NCBI RefSeq assembly: GCF_005877885.1
Contig: NZ_VCHY01000010.1
Span: 124,001 to 188,000, forward strand
Direction: 5' to 3'
Source: Labilibacter sediminis
Lineage (GTDB): Bacteria; Bacteroidota; Bacteroidia; Bacteroidales; Marinilabiliaceae
DNA: 64,000 nucleotides
Made by a program: the position numbers and the translations under genes. The stretch's first letter is position 1. Every line of letters starts with the position of its first letter. The notes under the pieces are model-generated. The model was not told the DNA's origin and searched no databases. It was given only the letters and a program-made list of their open reading frames with translations. Shown here in pieces: positions 49,601 through 58,841 of the stretch.

Positions 49601-52337
49601 TAACCTTATTAACAATTAAATCATTCTCAATGGCTTTTTTCTTTTCCCAATACTCGGGCAATGAACGATAAATAGCTGATTGAATGTTGGTTCTTACATC
49701 ATCTTTAATCAGCTTTTTATTGTATTGATTTGGATGTATCCTGTTAGATAAAAATATGTAGATCAGATCATATTCTGGATCTACCCAAACCAAAGTACCG
49801 GTAAACCCAGAATGACCGTAAGACGAAGGTGATGCCTCCCTGCTACAAGGTCCTGAAACTTCCGGATCCAAGACCGGTTTATCAAACCCCAGCCCTCTTC
49901 TGTTACCTTCTTTAGTTACTGAAGTAAAAAGTTTTAATGTGGTTGAATCAATAAAACGTTCACCTCCATAGCTTCCGTAATTGTTATACATTTGCAAGAT
50001 TTTAGCCAGATCCCCGGCGCTGGAAAATACACCGGCATGTCCACCAACACCACCTAACATAGCAGCACCCGGATCGTGCACATATCCATGCACCAGCTCC
50101 TTGCGCCAGGCCTTATCATTCTCGGTAGGCACAATTTCTTTCTTACTATATGCTGACAATGGTAAATAAAGGGTTCTATGGGCACCTAAAGGTTTGTAAA
50201 AAGTGTTCTCTACAAAATCATTTAATGGTATTTTATATTGATCTTCAACCATATCCTTAATAAAGTAGTATCCCAAATCGCTATACCTATAATCCGGATT
50301 CTCCACAACCTTAGATGTATCAATAACCATCTTAATAGAATCTATATACTCATGATTCATATACCATTTACCGCTAACCTGAACATTAAACTCATCAGAT
50401 TTACTATGCCTAAACACATCCGACCGGTATCGAACTGTTTTATTCATATATAAATGATTATCCAGCTTAATGGAATACTTACTGCCTGAAAATCTCCTGC
50501 TGTAAATATCTCCTTTAAGTTTGTCCTGATCTATGGTACGCGTATAAAAAGGAATCCAGGCTTCCAGTCCGGCCTGATGAACCAAAATATCTTTCATCTG
50601 CAAACCCGATTTATTGCTTCCTTTTAGTCTGGGTAATAAGTGTGCCAAAGAATCAGTAAGGTTTATTTTACCTTCATCGTACATTTTCATTACCGAGGCT
50701 ACCGACGATACAATTTTTGTTACCGAAGCAATATCATACATGTCAGTTTGGGTAACGTGCCTTCTTTTTTGATAGGTATGATAACCAAAGGCCTTATTAT
50801 AGATAACATCTCCACCCTTAGCTACCAATACCTGGCAGCCAGGAGTTGCACGTTCCCTAATAGCTTTATAAACTATTTGATCAATTAAAGCCAAAGTATC
50901 CTGCATGGCCTTTTCCTGGATCTGAACATAGCCCAACCTTGATTTCTCAGTAAAATAACCTGTTCCAAAAGAAAACTTACCATTAATATTTTTAGCTAAA
51001 ACACCATTCGCTCCAACTCCTCCAAACACCATCTGGGCCGATACATTCTGCGCAATATCCGAAGTAGAATATGCGAGCAAGACCGCTTTAAACGGATGCC
51101 CCGAAGGCAAATGCGCCAGACGGTTACCTGAACCAAAGTGAACCACTATTAAATCAGCAGACGCCGACACCTGATGTAAAAAAGAATATATCGACTTGTT
51201 TTTATCTTTATCATACCAATCGCCATTAACCCCAACAATAATAGTGTTATATGCCTGTGTTTCTTTTTTTAATTTTAATAGCTGATTAGGATCCGGTACA
51301 TCTTCAATATTAAAATGATCGACATGCATATATCTGGATAAAGTAGATTGAAATTCTGATTGCTTTTTAACACCAATATGAATGGAAGCTACTTTTCGAT
51401 TCTGTAAGCCGGAAAGTGGAATAATCTGCCTGTTCTCCATTAACACCATTCCTTTCCGATACAATTCCTTAACCAAAGTATTCACCTCCTCTTCAATTGA
51501 ATGATAGGAACTCACCTTTGGCTTACATCCTTTTAGCTTCCCGATTAGAATGCTGTTTTTACAACTTTTTTCAAGTATTTGAGGTGACAATAAACCCGAA
51601 CTAAAAACACGCTTAAGTTGCTGAAAATCGTCCTTTACTTGCTCACTATAAATTAAACCACCTAATTGCAATATTGATTCTAAAGAAGGCGACTCATACT
51701 CTTTAAACATATCCTGCAACTCTTTCCACCTTAATGTTGACAGATATTCCACATCATGAGATAAACTACGCTTTGCATAACCTGCCAAAACATTATCCGG
51801 AATGGTATATATATTGGCCATAAAACACGCATCTTCCTTTTTACATTGCTTGTAAGGCAGTATAATTCGCCCGTATGGTTCTAAAAAAAAGTCTGCCGGC
51901 CTCAAATCCTTATCCTGATACATCAGTGCATAAGGTGATCGCATTTTATAATAAAACCCGTCTCCCTTCTTTCGTAACAATATATTTTCAAATTGGTCAT
52001 TAAGCGTTCCATTATTTCCTCGCAATAAAGCAGAGCGAATCAGTTGATCTGAAATTAAGGGGTCATTACTCACAGCAAACTCAAAAATACTGTCAATATT
52101 AACCAACATTGGCCTTTCGTTTATCAAAGACCGGTTTGCACCTATTTCTTTAAAGATTTCCTGATAATCTTTGTTTAATTTTGAGCCCGGAACAAGAATC
52201 GAGAATATTTTCTGATCCAAACTCAAACTATTGTAGACTGAATCAATTTTGTGTTGATTTACCGGATACGTTTTGCTTGCATGCAACCCATTTAACAAAC
52301 CAAATACCAGAAAAAATGTATATATATATTTAATCAC
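49590..52337 (-). CDS. Secreted fusion: decayed GH3-like region plus serine beta-lactamase-like domain
   Basis: The 915-residue protein has a signal peptide (about 1-20). Residues about 25-275 sit where GH3 N-acetylglucosaminidases of this phylum carry their barrel, but the region is short and no KH-F/T-P-G-H-G signature or clear nucleophile motif was found. Residues about 285-465 match the GH3 C-terminal domain (EEVNTLVKELYRKGMVLMEN...IPL). Residues about 480-910 form a class C beta-lactamase/esterase-type domain with the S-x-x-K motif ASVTKIVSS (Ser538), YSDLGYYF, and GGHAGVFSSAGDLAKIL. Intact homologues join muramyl-sugar cleavage with a serine hydrolase; here only the latter looks active. 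It probably acts in the periplasm. Confidence 0.75.
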   Translation of the reverse strand: MIKYIYTFFLVFGLLNGLHASKTYPVNQHKIDSVYNSLSLDQKIFSILVPGSKLNKDYQEIFKEIGANRSLINERPMLVNIDSIFEFAVSNDPLISDQLIRSALLRGNNGTLNDQFENILLRKKGDGFYYKMRSPYALMYQDKDLRPADFFLEPYGRIILPYKQCKKEDACFMANIYTIPDNVLAGYAKRSLSHDVEYLSTLRWKELQDMFKEYESPSLESILQLGGLIYSEQVKDDFQQLKRVFSSGLLSPQILEKSCKNSILIGKLKGCKPKVSSYHSIEEEVNTLVKELYRKGMVLMENRQIIPLSGLQNRKVASIHIGVKKQSEFQSTLSRYMHVDHFNIEDVPDPNQLLKLKKETQAYNTIIVGVNGDWYDKDKNKSIYSFLHQVSASADLIVVHFGSGNRLAHLPSGHPFKAVLLAYSTSDIAQNVSAQMVFGGVGANGVLAKNINGKFSFGTGYFTEKSRLGYVQIQEKAMQDTLALIDQIVYKAIRERATPGCQVLVAKGGDVIYNKAFGYHTYQKRRHVTQTDMYDIASVTKIVSSVASVMKMYDEGKINLTDSLAHLLPRLKGSNKSGLQMKDILVHQAGLEAWIPFYTRTIDQDKLKGDIYSRRFSGSKYSIKLDNHLYMNKTVRYRSDVFRHSKSDEFNVQVSGKWYMNHEYIDSIKMVIDTSKVVENPDYRYSDLGYYFIKDMVEDQYKIPLNDFVENTFYKPLGAHRTLYLPLSAYSKKEIVPTENDKAWRKELVHGYVHDPGAAMLGGVGGHAGVFSSAGDLAKILQMYNNYGSYGGERFIDSTTLKLFTSVTKEGNRRGLGFDKPVLDPEVSGPCSREASPSSYGHSGFTGTLVWVDPEYDLIYIFLSNRIHPNQYNKKLIKDDVRTNIQSAIYRSLPEYWEKKKAIENDLIVNKVIGY

Positions 52338-52563
52338 TTTATTATCTTTTTAGTCTTTCTCTACGTTCCTTGCTGAGAATTCCAAAATTAAGGCTATTGT
52401 GACAATTTTACCCGATTTTTTACCATTCATTTTCATGCGATGAGGAAAAAAAACGCACATTCTCCACACTGTTATTTTTATAATTATTTTATTTGGTAAA
52501 TCGCCCAACAAACCTTATTTTAGAGGCAATTATACAATTCATCAGAACACTGACTTACACATT

Positions 52564-52965
52564 ATGAGTGAAAATATAAGTAGTTCTCTAAACCAAAATT
52601 GGGGAGACAAAGTAATACTTGTTGTAGAGGATGTTGATACCAACAAAATATTTTTTGACGCCGCTTTAAGAAAAACAAGTGCAAAAATTCTTTGGGCTAA
52701 AGACGGGAAAGAAGCTGTAGAGATGTACAAAGAAAACGATATCGACCTGGTATTGATGGATTTGCAACTACCAATCATGGATGGTTATACAGCTACTCGC
52801 GAAATTAAAAAGTATGATCCTAAAGTACCAATCATTGCACAAACAGCCCACGTAATGTCAGGAGAAAGAGAAAAGTGTTTAGAAGCTGGTTGCGATGATT
52901 ATTTAGCTAAGCCGATCAGACTGCAAATATTAATGGAAACACTCTCTAAATATTTAAATAAATAA
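52564..52965 (+). CDS. Single-domain response regulator (receiver only)
   Basis: This 133-residue protein is a stand-alone receiver: VILVVEDVDTNKIFF (acidic pair), phospho-acceptor Asp66 in LVLMDLQLPIMDGYTATREIK, a conserved Thr in IIAQTAHVMSG, and Lys in DDYLAKPIR. No output domain is present, so it acts by protein contact or as a phosphorelay intermediate, probably for a hybrid or orphan kinase elsewhere such as the one at 33661. Confidence 0.9.
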   Translation: MSENISSSLNQNWGDKVILVVEDVDTNKIFFDAALRKTSAKILWAKDGKEAVEMYKENDIDLVLMDLQLPIMDGYTATREIKKYDPKVPIIAQTAHVMSGEREKCLEAGCDDYLAKPIRLQILMETLSKYLNK

Positions 52966-52987
52966 ACTCATAAAATAAGATATTATT

Positions 52988-53012
52988 AAGGTCTCAATTT
53001 ACTTGAGGCCTT
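52988..53012 (+). terminator. Terminator after the receiver gene
   Basis: Arms AAGGTCTCAA and TTGAGGCCTT (one mismatch) with a 5-base loop are followed by seven T residues. Confidence 0.85.
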
Positions 53013-53046
53013 TTTTTATATCCTAACACCTAAGCTTATAAAGATA

Positions 53047-53078
53047 AAAAGCCACTCTGCGGGTGCAAAGTGGCTTTT
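53047..53078 (-). terminator. Terminator of the rpsF-rpsR-rplI operon
   Basis: Perfect arms AAAAGCCACT (53047-53056) and AGTGGCTTTT (53069-53078), 12-base loop, with T-rich sequence following on the minus strand. Confidence 0.85.
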
Positions 53079-53121
53079 CACTGTTTGTTTGAAAATGTAT
53101 CTCGTATAAATTTATACTTTG

Positions 53122-53568
53122 TTATTCAGCAACTACTTCAAAGTTAACTTCTACTTTAACTTCTCGGTGTAGTTTAACTGTTGCTACGTATTTACCAATC
53201 TCTTTCACTTGGTCTTCTTTAATAGAAACGTTTTTACGCTCAACAGTATAACCTGCTTTCTCAAGAGCTTCTGCAATCTGAATAGTATTTACAGAACCAA
53301 AGATTTTACCGGTTGTACTTGTTTTAGCTCCAATAGTTAATGAAAGACCTTCCATCTTTTGAGCTAATTCAAGCGCATCATTCTTAATTTTTTCCTCCTT
53401 ATGAGCTCTTTGACGTACATTTTCCTCATGCACTTTAATTGCAGAAGGAGTAGCCAAAATAGCAAGCCCTTGTGGAATCAAGTAGTTTCTACCGTATCCG
53501 GCCTTAACCTTTACAATGTCATTTTTATGACCAAGGTTAGCTACATCATCTTTTAATATTACTTCCAT
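53122..53568 (-). CDS. rplI: 50S ribosomal protein L9
   Basis: The 148-residue protein begins MEVILKDDVANLGHKNDIVKVKAGYGRNYLIPQGLA, the L9 N-terminal domain with its rRNA-binding motif. A long connecting helix and the C-terminal domain (GKIFGSVNTIQIAEAL) follow. An AGGAGG lies just before the ATG. It is the last gene of the S6-S18-L9 operon. Confidence 0.97.
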   Translation of the reverse strand: MEVILKDDVANLGHKNDIVKVKAGYGRNYLIPQGLAILATPSAIKVHEENVRQRAHKEEKIKNDALELAQKMEGLSLTIGAKTSTTGKIFGSVNTIQIAEALEKAGYTVERKNVSIKEDQVKEIGKYVATVKLHREVKVEVNFEVVAE

Positions 53569-53585
53569 TTTTTATCCTCCTGTTT

Positions 53586-53855
53586 TTATTTCATCAAATC
53601 AGTAACATAAGGCAACAACGCAAGGTGACGAGCCCTTTTAATAGCCGTTGCAACTTTTCTTTGATACTTTAATGAAGTACCTGTTAAACGACGAGGAAGA
53701 ATTTTTCCCTGCTCATTTAAAAACTTCTTAAGAAACTCAGGATCTTTGTAATCTACATACTTGATCTTGTTTTTCTTAAAGCGACAGTACTTTTTCTTCT
53801 TGATTTCAACTGACGGAGGAGTTAAATATCTGATTTCACTTTGATTTTGTGCCAT
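53586..53855 (-). CDS. rpsR: 30S ribosomal protein S18
   Basis: The 89-residue protein contains [62 protein letters not shown], the S18 core. The 3-base gap from rpsF and an AAGGAG upstream indicate a coupled operon. S18 dimerises with S6 on the small-subunit platform. Confidence 0.97.
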   Translation of the reverse strand: MAQNQSEIRYLTPPSVEIKKKKYCRFKKNKIKYVDYKDPEFLKKFLNEQGKILPRRLTGTSLKYQRKVATAIKRARHLALLPYVTDLMK

Positions 53856-53858
53856 GGC

Positions 53859-54206
53859 TTATTTCTCCTTTTTTTCTTTGATTGTTTTTCTTCTTTTCTC
53901 ACTATAAGCTTCTGAGTGTTTATCCATTTTAAAAGTTAAAAAACGAATAACGCGCTCATCGCGACGAAAAGCAAGCTCAAGCTTGGCAATCGCATCTGGT
54001 TCAACTTTGAAATCAAATAAGTTGTAGAAACCTGTAGATTTCTTTTGGATAGGGTACGCAAGCTTACGTAATCCCCAATTTTCTTCGCTTACCATTTCGC
54101 CCCCGTTATCAGTGATAACAGCTCGAAATTTTTCAACCGCTTCCTTCATCTGAACATCAGACAAAACGGGAGTCAAAATGAAAACGGCTTCATAATGATT
54201 CAACAT
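53859..54206 (-). CDS. rpsF: 30S ribosomal protein S6
   Basis: The 115-residue protein begins [27 protein letters not shown] and shows [24 protein letters not shown] and [22 protein letters not shown], all typical of S6, with a lysine-rich tail. It is the first gene of the operon and is read from a promoter at 54240-54270. Confidence 0.97.
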   Translation of the reverse strand: MLNHYEAVFILTPVLSDVQMKEAVEKFRAVITDNGGEMVSEENWGLRKLAYPIQKKSTGFYNLFDFKVEPDAIAKLELAFRRDERVIRFLTFKMDKHSEAYSEKRRKTIKEKKEK

Positions 54207-54239
54207 AATTTTACTAAATTAAATTATTAAATTCGGGCG

Positions 54240-54270
54240 CAAAAATAGTGTTTTTATTGCTAACAACAAA
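54240..54270 (-). promoter_or_regulatory. rpsF operon promoter
   Basis: On the minus strand TTTG (54270-54267), a 19-base spacer and TATTTTTG (54247-54240) fit the Bacteroidota sigma consensus closely. Transcription would start about 25-30 bases before the rpsF ATG, so the leader is short. Confidence 0.7.
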
Positions 54271-54461
54271 ACTAATCTATTAGGAATTTTAAAGTATTCA
54301 AATAATGGCGATTGGTTGTTAGTTATTAGTTATTAGTCGTTAGCTAAATGCTCTTATCCAACAAAGATCTGCCTCTTACTATTAAAATCACCTAAACAAG
54401 CAAACTTAATTACCTACTTCATTAAACCAACAGCCAAATACTAACAACCAAGATCAAACAA

Positions 54462-55457
54462 CTAATCCACTTTATGATCTGAAAAGTACTTCATAAATTG
54501 CACTCGCTCAAACCTTTCTGCATTTTCATTTGGTTCATGATGTACACTTCCCCTGAACTCATCAATGCTCACATACTTTCTTTTGTTCATCCAATCCTTA
54601 ATCCCTTTCAGTACTTCAGCAATAGACTCTGCTCCATCTTTATATATTTTTGAAACCATCTGAACAGTTGTAGCTCCTGCCATAATCATTTTAATGGCTG
54701 TTTCTGCAGAGTGTACTCCTGTACTTGCAGAAAGATCAGTAGTAACTTTGCCCGACATGATGGAGATCCAGCGCAAAGTATTATAATAATCTAACTCAGA
54801 CGAATATGGCGAACCAGCCTTAACCTCATCAGTCATAATATCAAAATCGACATTATAAAAGCGGTTGAATAAAGTAATTGCATTTACGCCTGCTGTATCT
54901 AATTTTTTAATTACCGCTGCAAGATTCGATGAATACTGTGCAATCTTAATTGCTACAGGCACTTTAATGTGCGTCTTCACTTTTTCTATGATAGATAAAT
55001 ATAATTTCTCCTGCTCATCTGACTCCTGCTCAATATTGAATGGCAATTTAAAAACATTTAACTCAATGGCATCTACTCCTGCTCTTTCAAGCTGCTTAGC
55101 ATAAGAAATCCACTCACCTGAAGTAGCACAATTTAAACTTCCAATAATCGGAATATCAACCTCTTTCTTTACTTCCTCAATCAGAGTAGCCGTTTTTTTA
55201 AGCACATCATTTTTTATTTGATAGTCAAAATAATCAAGAAATTCCAGATTATTTTCATGCTCTCCCAGGCTATTTTTAAATGTTTGTTCGTGCTCCTTTA
55301 TTATTTCTTCTTCAAAAATTGATTTTAATACTACCGCTGCAGCACCGTTTTCTGCTAATTTCTTAATTCCTTCAACAGTTGATGTTAATCCGCAACTTCC
55401 TACAATAATGGGATTCTTTAGACGAAGTCCCATATATTTAGTTTCTAATATCTTCAT
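54462..55457 (-). CDS. Dihydroorotate dehydrogenase-like flavoprotein
   Basis: The start at 55457 (MKILETKYMGLRLKNPIIVGSCGLT) fits the family N-terminus better than one three codons upstream. The 331-residue TIM barrel has the FMN-site features VVLKSIFEEEI, GSLNCATSGEW, GVDAIELNVFKLPF, PVAIKIAQYSSN, VNAITLFNRFY, LSASTGVHSAETAIKMIMAGATTVQMVS. It differs from PyrD in lacking the usual catalytic NCSCPN-type segment, and it follows nfnA and nfnB on the same strand. It may be a dehydrogenase that takes electrons from or passes them to that complex; the substrate is open. Confidence 0.78.
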   Translation of the reverse strand: MKILETKYMGLRLKNPIIVGSCGLTSTVEGIKKLAENGAAAVVLKSIFEEEIIKEHEQTFKNSLGEHENNLEFLDYFDYQIKNDVLKKTATLIEEVKKEVDIPIIGSLNCATSGEWISYAKQLERAGVDAIELNVFKLPFNIEQESDEQEKLYLSIIEKVKTHIKVPVAIKIAQYSSNLAAVIKKLDTAGVNAITLFNRFYNVDFDIMTDEVKAGSPYSSELDYYNTLRWISIMSGKVTTDLSASTGVHSAETAIKMIMAGATTVQMVSKIYKDGAESIAEVLKGIKDWMNKRKYVSIDEFRGSVHHEPNENAERFERVQFMKYFSDHKVD

Positions 55458-55487
55458 ACAAATCAATTATAATTATTAAAGACAATT

Positions 55488-56963
55488 TTAATTTCCTTTT
55501 AAGTAAGCATCCATCGATTGGGCAGCTTTACGACCATCTCCCATGGCCAATATCACCGTCGCTCCCCCTCTTACAATATCACCTCCTGCAAACATTTCGG
55601 GCATTGACGACTGAAATGTATCCGCATCAACTTCAATGGTACCCCAAGATGAGGTTTTTAAATCAGGTAACGAATCCGGCACTATAGGATTTGGAGAAAC
55701 CCCTACACTTACAACAACCGTGTTAACTTCAATCAGCTCCTCCGATCCTTCAATTGGAATTGGCCTTCTTCTTCCACTTGCATCAGGCTCTCCCAACTCC
55801 ATCTTTTGAATCCTTACCTGATTCACTCTTCCTTTATCATCTGCCAAATATTCAACAGGATTTGACAAAGTCATAAATTCGATACCTTCTTCCTTTGCAT
55901 GCTCAATCTCCTCTATACGCGCCGGCATCTCGGCCATACTTCTGCGGTAAACAATCATTGCTCTTTCAGCACCTAAACGTTTAGCTGTTCTCACAGAGTC
56001 CATGGCTGTATTACCTCCTCCAATCACCATTACATTTTTACCACTAACTACAGGCGTATCGCTATCCTTATCGGCAGCATGCATTAAATTAATGCGCGTA
56101 AGGTATTCATTAGAACTTAAAATACCAATGTAGTTTTCGCCTGGAATATTCATAAAACGAGGCAATCCGGCTCCACTACCAGTAAAGAACGCCTGATAGC
56201 CTTCTTCCTTTAAATCTTCAACAGTAGCTGTTTTACCAACAATGAAGTTTGTTTCGAAATGAACACCCATCTTTATAAGACTATCGATCTCAATATCAAC
56301 CACACTATTGGGCAACCTAAATTCAGGAATACCATATTTTAATACACCTCCTATTTCGTGCAAGGCCTCAAACACGGTTACTTCATAACCTCTTTTAGCC
56401 ATTTCACCGGCAAAGGTTAAACCTGCAGGTCCTGAACCAATACATGCTATTTTAATACCGTTTGGCTCAGCTAATTCAGGAATAGAAACCTGGCCTGATG
56501 CTTGTTCATAATCAGCCGCAAATCTTTCGAGGTAACCTATGGCTACAGGTTCTTTCTTTAACTTCTGAGTATAAAAACACTTGGCTTCGCACTGCTTTTC
56601 CTGTGGACAAACTCTTCCACATACAGCAGGTAGTGTACTTGTATCTTTTAAAACCTTGGCTGCCTCATCAAATTTACCCTCCTCAATTCGCTTAATAAAC
56701 TTAGGAATATTGATTTCTACCGGACAGCCGGAAATACATGTTGGATTAACACAATCCAAACATCTGGCAGCTTCATTTTGCGCCTGCTCTTTATTTAAAC
56801 CACAATTCACCTCTACATACGACTTAATCCTTTCCTTAGGATCAATCTCGTTCATTTTTACCCGTGGAATTTGAGTGCGCTCTTTGTTTTTTATTTTTTT
56901 TCGTAAATCCTCACGCCATTGCTGACTGCGCTCAGATTTTAAGTAGTTATCTTTTTCTTCCAT
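55488..56963 (-). CDS. nfnB: NfnB/GltD-like NADPH-dependent flavoprotein oxidoreductase
   Basis: The start at 56963 (MEEKDNYLKSERSQQW) is preferred over an ATG 8 codons upstream. The 491-residue protein has an N-terminal double 4Fe-4S module (ARCLDCVNPTCISGCPVEINIP and AVCGRVCPQEKQCEAKCFY), an FAD site (CIGSGPAGLTFAGEMAKRGYEVTVFE), an NADP site (VIGGGNTAMDSVRTAKRLGAERAMIVYRRS) and the ending MFAGGDIVRGGATVILAMGDGRKAAQSM. This is the glutamate-synthase small-subunit fold, used in NfnAB for electron bifurcation. It lies 59 bases from nfnA in one operon, which favours NfnB over GltD. Confidence 0.85.
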   Translation of the reverse strand: MEEKDNYLKSERSQQWREDLRKKIKNKERTQIPRVKMNEIDPKERIKSYVEVNCGLNKEQAQNEAARCLDCVNPTCISGCPVEINIPKFIKRIEEGKFDEAAKVLKDTSTLPAVCGRVCPQEKQCEAKCFYTQKLKKEPVAIGYLERFAADYEQASGQVSIPELAEPNGIKIACIGSGPAGLTFAGEMAKRGYEVTVFEALHEIGGVLKYGIPEFRLPNSVVDIEIDSLIKMGVHFETNFIVGKTATVEDLKEEGYQAFFTGSGAGLPRFMNIPGENYIGILSSNEYLTRINLMHAADKDSDTPVVSGKNVMVIGGGNTAMDSVRTAKRLGAERAMIVYRRSMAEMPARIEEIEHAKEEGIEFMTLSNPVEYLADDKGRVNQVRIQKMELGEPDASGRRRPIPIEGSEELIEVNTVVVSVGVSPNPIVPDSLPDLKTSSWGTIEVDADTFQSSMPEMFAGGDIVRGGATVILAMGDGRKAAQSMDAYLKGN

Positions 56964-57022
56964 TTTTGGAATGTAATATTGCTTCAACTAATAATTAACA
57001 GATACTTAATAATTAAAATGTA

Positions 57023-57853
57023 CTAACATTCATGATCTTTCAGGTAAGACTCATCAGCTTCTTTTTCTATTTCCTTAAAGCCACTTAAACGAAGTAACAT
57101 TTCATCAAAATCAACCTGATGGGCATCAAATTCGGGACCATCAACACAAACAAATTTTGTTTTTCCGGCTACCGTAATCCTACATGCACCACACATACCT
57201 GTACCATCTACCATAATGGTATTTAAACTGGCTAAAGTTGGAATATTGTGTTTTTTAGTAACCATGGAGGCAAATTTCATCATCACGGCAGGGCCGATTA
57301 CCATAGCTTCACTTATATTTTCTTTAGCAATGGCCTCTTCCATCCCCTCTGTTATCAAACCTTTTTTTCCGTATGAACCATCATCTGTCATGATAATTAA
57401 TTCATCAGAGAAAGCCCTGATTTGATCTTCGAGAATAATCAAATCTTTAGATCTGGCGGCGATAACTGTTATTACCCTATTACCTGCATTTTTATATGCC
57501 TCTACAATTGGCAACAAAGGCGCAACTCCAACACCTCCACCACAAGCTAAAATGGTACCTTTATTCTCGATATGCGTTGCTTTCCCCAATGGTCCAACCA
57601 AATCGGTTATTGACTCTCCTACCTCAAGCGCAGCCAATTTTCGCGAAGACACTCCTACTTTTTGTACTACCAGGGTAATGGTCCCTTTTTCTCTATCTGC
57701 ACCTGCAATGGTTAAAGGAAAACGCTCTCCTTTTTCGCCAATTTTTACAATCACAAAGTGTCCCGCTCTCCTGGCCTTTGCTATTCGAGGAGCTTCAATA
57801 TCTAATTTGACAACATTTTCCGAAAAAAACGTTTTACCTACAATCTTATACAT
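57023..57853 (-). CDS. nfnA: NfnA-like FAD/NAD-binding reductase with 2Fe-2S site
   Basis: The 276-residue protein has the ferredoxin-reductase layout: an FAD domain (RAGHFVIVKIGEKGERFPLTIAGAD), an NAD domain (LACGGGVGVAPLLPIVEAYKNAG) and a C-terminal 2Fe-2S ligand set (VDGTGMCGACRITVAGKTKFVCVDGPEFDAHQVDF). With NfnB it would bifurcate electrons among NADH, ferredoxin and NADPH in anaerobic metabolism; sulfide dehydrogenase (SudAB) is a close relative. It is the first gene of the nfnA-nfnB-DHOD-like operon. Confidence 0.85.
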   Translation of the reverse strand: MYKIVGKTFFSENVVKLDIEAPRIAKARRAGHFVIVKIGEKGERFPLTIAGADREKGTITLVVQKVGVSSRKLAALEVGESITDLVGPLGKATHIENKGTILACGGGVGVAPLLPIVEAYKNAGNRVITVIAARSKDLIILEDQIRAFSDELIIMTDDGSYGKKGLITEGMEEAIAKENISEAMVIGPAVMMKFASMVTKKHNIPTLASLNTIMVDGTGMCGACRITVAGKTKFVCVDGPEFDAHQVDFDEMLLRLSGFKEIEKEADESYLKDHEC

Positions 57854-58374
57854 TGGATGAATTTCGTATTAATCTATCTATTTCCGTTTACAAAAAAAAT
57901 GTAATTAAGAATTACATATCACACATATTGCTTTCCATAAAATGGGTGTTTTTTTTTCGTTTCGGAAAAAACTTCCCAAAAATATGATAAAATTCAGAGT
58001 TTTAATAATCAAACTTCACTTTTACACTTCTTAAGCAAACTTTTTGCAAACAACACACGTAAACCTGCAAAATGCATTAGCTAATCTTAACACATTGAAA
58101 CTACTTTAAAACAAATCGTTTTACTCACTTGCTTCAACTCTCCGTAGCGATGCTATGTCTTGTTTCAGCAAGTGTTTGTTTTACCTGCCTACCGGACAGA
58201 CAGGTTGTATTTTCAATGTTCATAAAGAAAACCTAATGCATAATCCGGGTTAAAGCTAAGCACAATTATCTCTGTAAAAAATGACAAGTCATACAAAAAC
58301 CCGACCGTCTTTCTTTTCAAACCTATTTCCTGACTGTATTTATTTTTTATTTTTGCAACAAAATCCAAGTAGAC
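57854..58374. other. Intergenic region between the nfn operon and yciH
   Basis: The 521 bases hold promoters for two divergent transcripts and repeat copy 2. A -7 element TATTTTTG (58348-58355) lies 19 bases before the start at 58375. No gene was found. Confidence 0.55.
58060..58256. repeat. Long imperfect-hairpin intergenic repeat, copy 2
   Basis: This shares with 38850-39025 the ordered blocks GAAACTACT, CTTGYTTCAACTCTCC, GTAGCGATGCTATG (ATAGCGGTGCTATG in copy 1) and the right end CATAATCCGGGTTAAA. The left end AAACCTGCAAAATGCATTAG pairs with CTAATGCATAATCCGGGTT. An extra nested hairpin with ACCTGCCT and GACAGGT arms lies at 58183-58204 and is absent from copy 1. Confidence 0.72.
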
Positions 58375-58722
58375 ATGGCTAAAAAGAATAAAAAAAACAG
58401 AGACGGAATCGTATTTTCAACCAATAGTGACTTTGACTATCAGCATGATGATGAGCAGGCAGAAGAAACTTTGCCTCCGCAACAGCAAAACCTTAGAGTT
58501 ATGCTTGATAAGAAACAACGAAAAGGAAAGGCTGTAACTTTAGTAACAGGTTTTATTGGTGATGATGATGATTTAAAAGATTTAGGAAAAGAATTAAAAT
58601 CGAAATGTGGAGTTGGTGGAACAGTGAAGAATGGCGAAATTTTAATTCAGGGAGATTTCCGCGATAAAATTCTTGATTTACTGATCAAAGCCGGATACAA
58701 AGCAAAAAAGGCGGGAGGGTAA
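58375..58722 (+). CDS. yciH: SUI1/eIF1-family translation factor (YciH-like)
   Basis: The 115-residue protein has a basic N-terminal tail (about 1-50) and the SUI1 domain (about 50-112: [72 protein letters not shown]). YciH-type proteins bind the small ribosomal subunit and affect initiation fidelity. The length is normal. It is a single-gene transcript. Confidence 0.92.
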   Translation: MAKKNKKNRDGIVFSTNSDFDYQHDDEQAEETLPPQQQNLRVMLDKKQRKGKAVTLVTGFIGDDDDLKDLGKELKSKCGVGGTVKNGEILIQGDFRDKILDLLIKAGYKAKKAGG

Positions 58723-58788
58723 TAAATCTAAATTAGACCTGTCTTTTCAAATATCAAATTCAATTAAAACATACAGTGCATTAAAATC

Positions 58789-58801
58789 CCCTATTATAGG
58801 G
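58789..58801. promoter_or_regulatory. Palindrome CCCTATTATAGGG upstream of the His-rich gene
   Basis: The perfect 13-base palindrome centres 47 bases before the ATG at 58842. Its size and position fit an operator for a dimeric metal-responsive or other repressor. Confidence 0.4.
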
Positions 58802-58841
58802 ATATGATTTAAATTTTAAATCTACCATTTTTGCACTGTCT

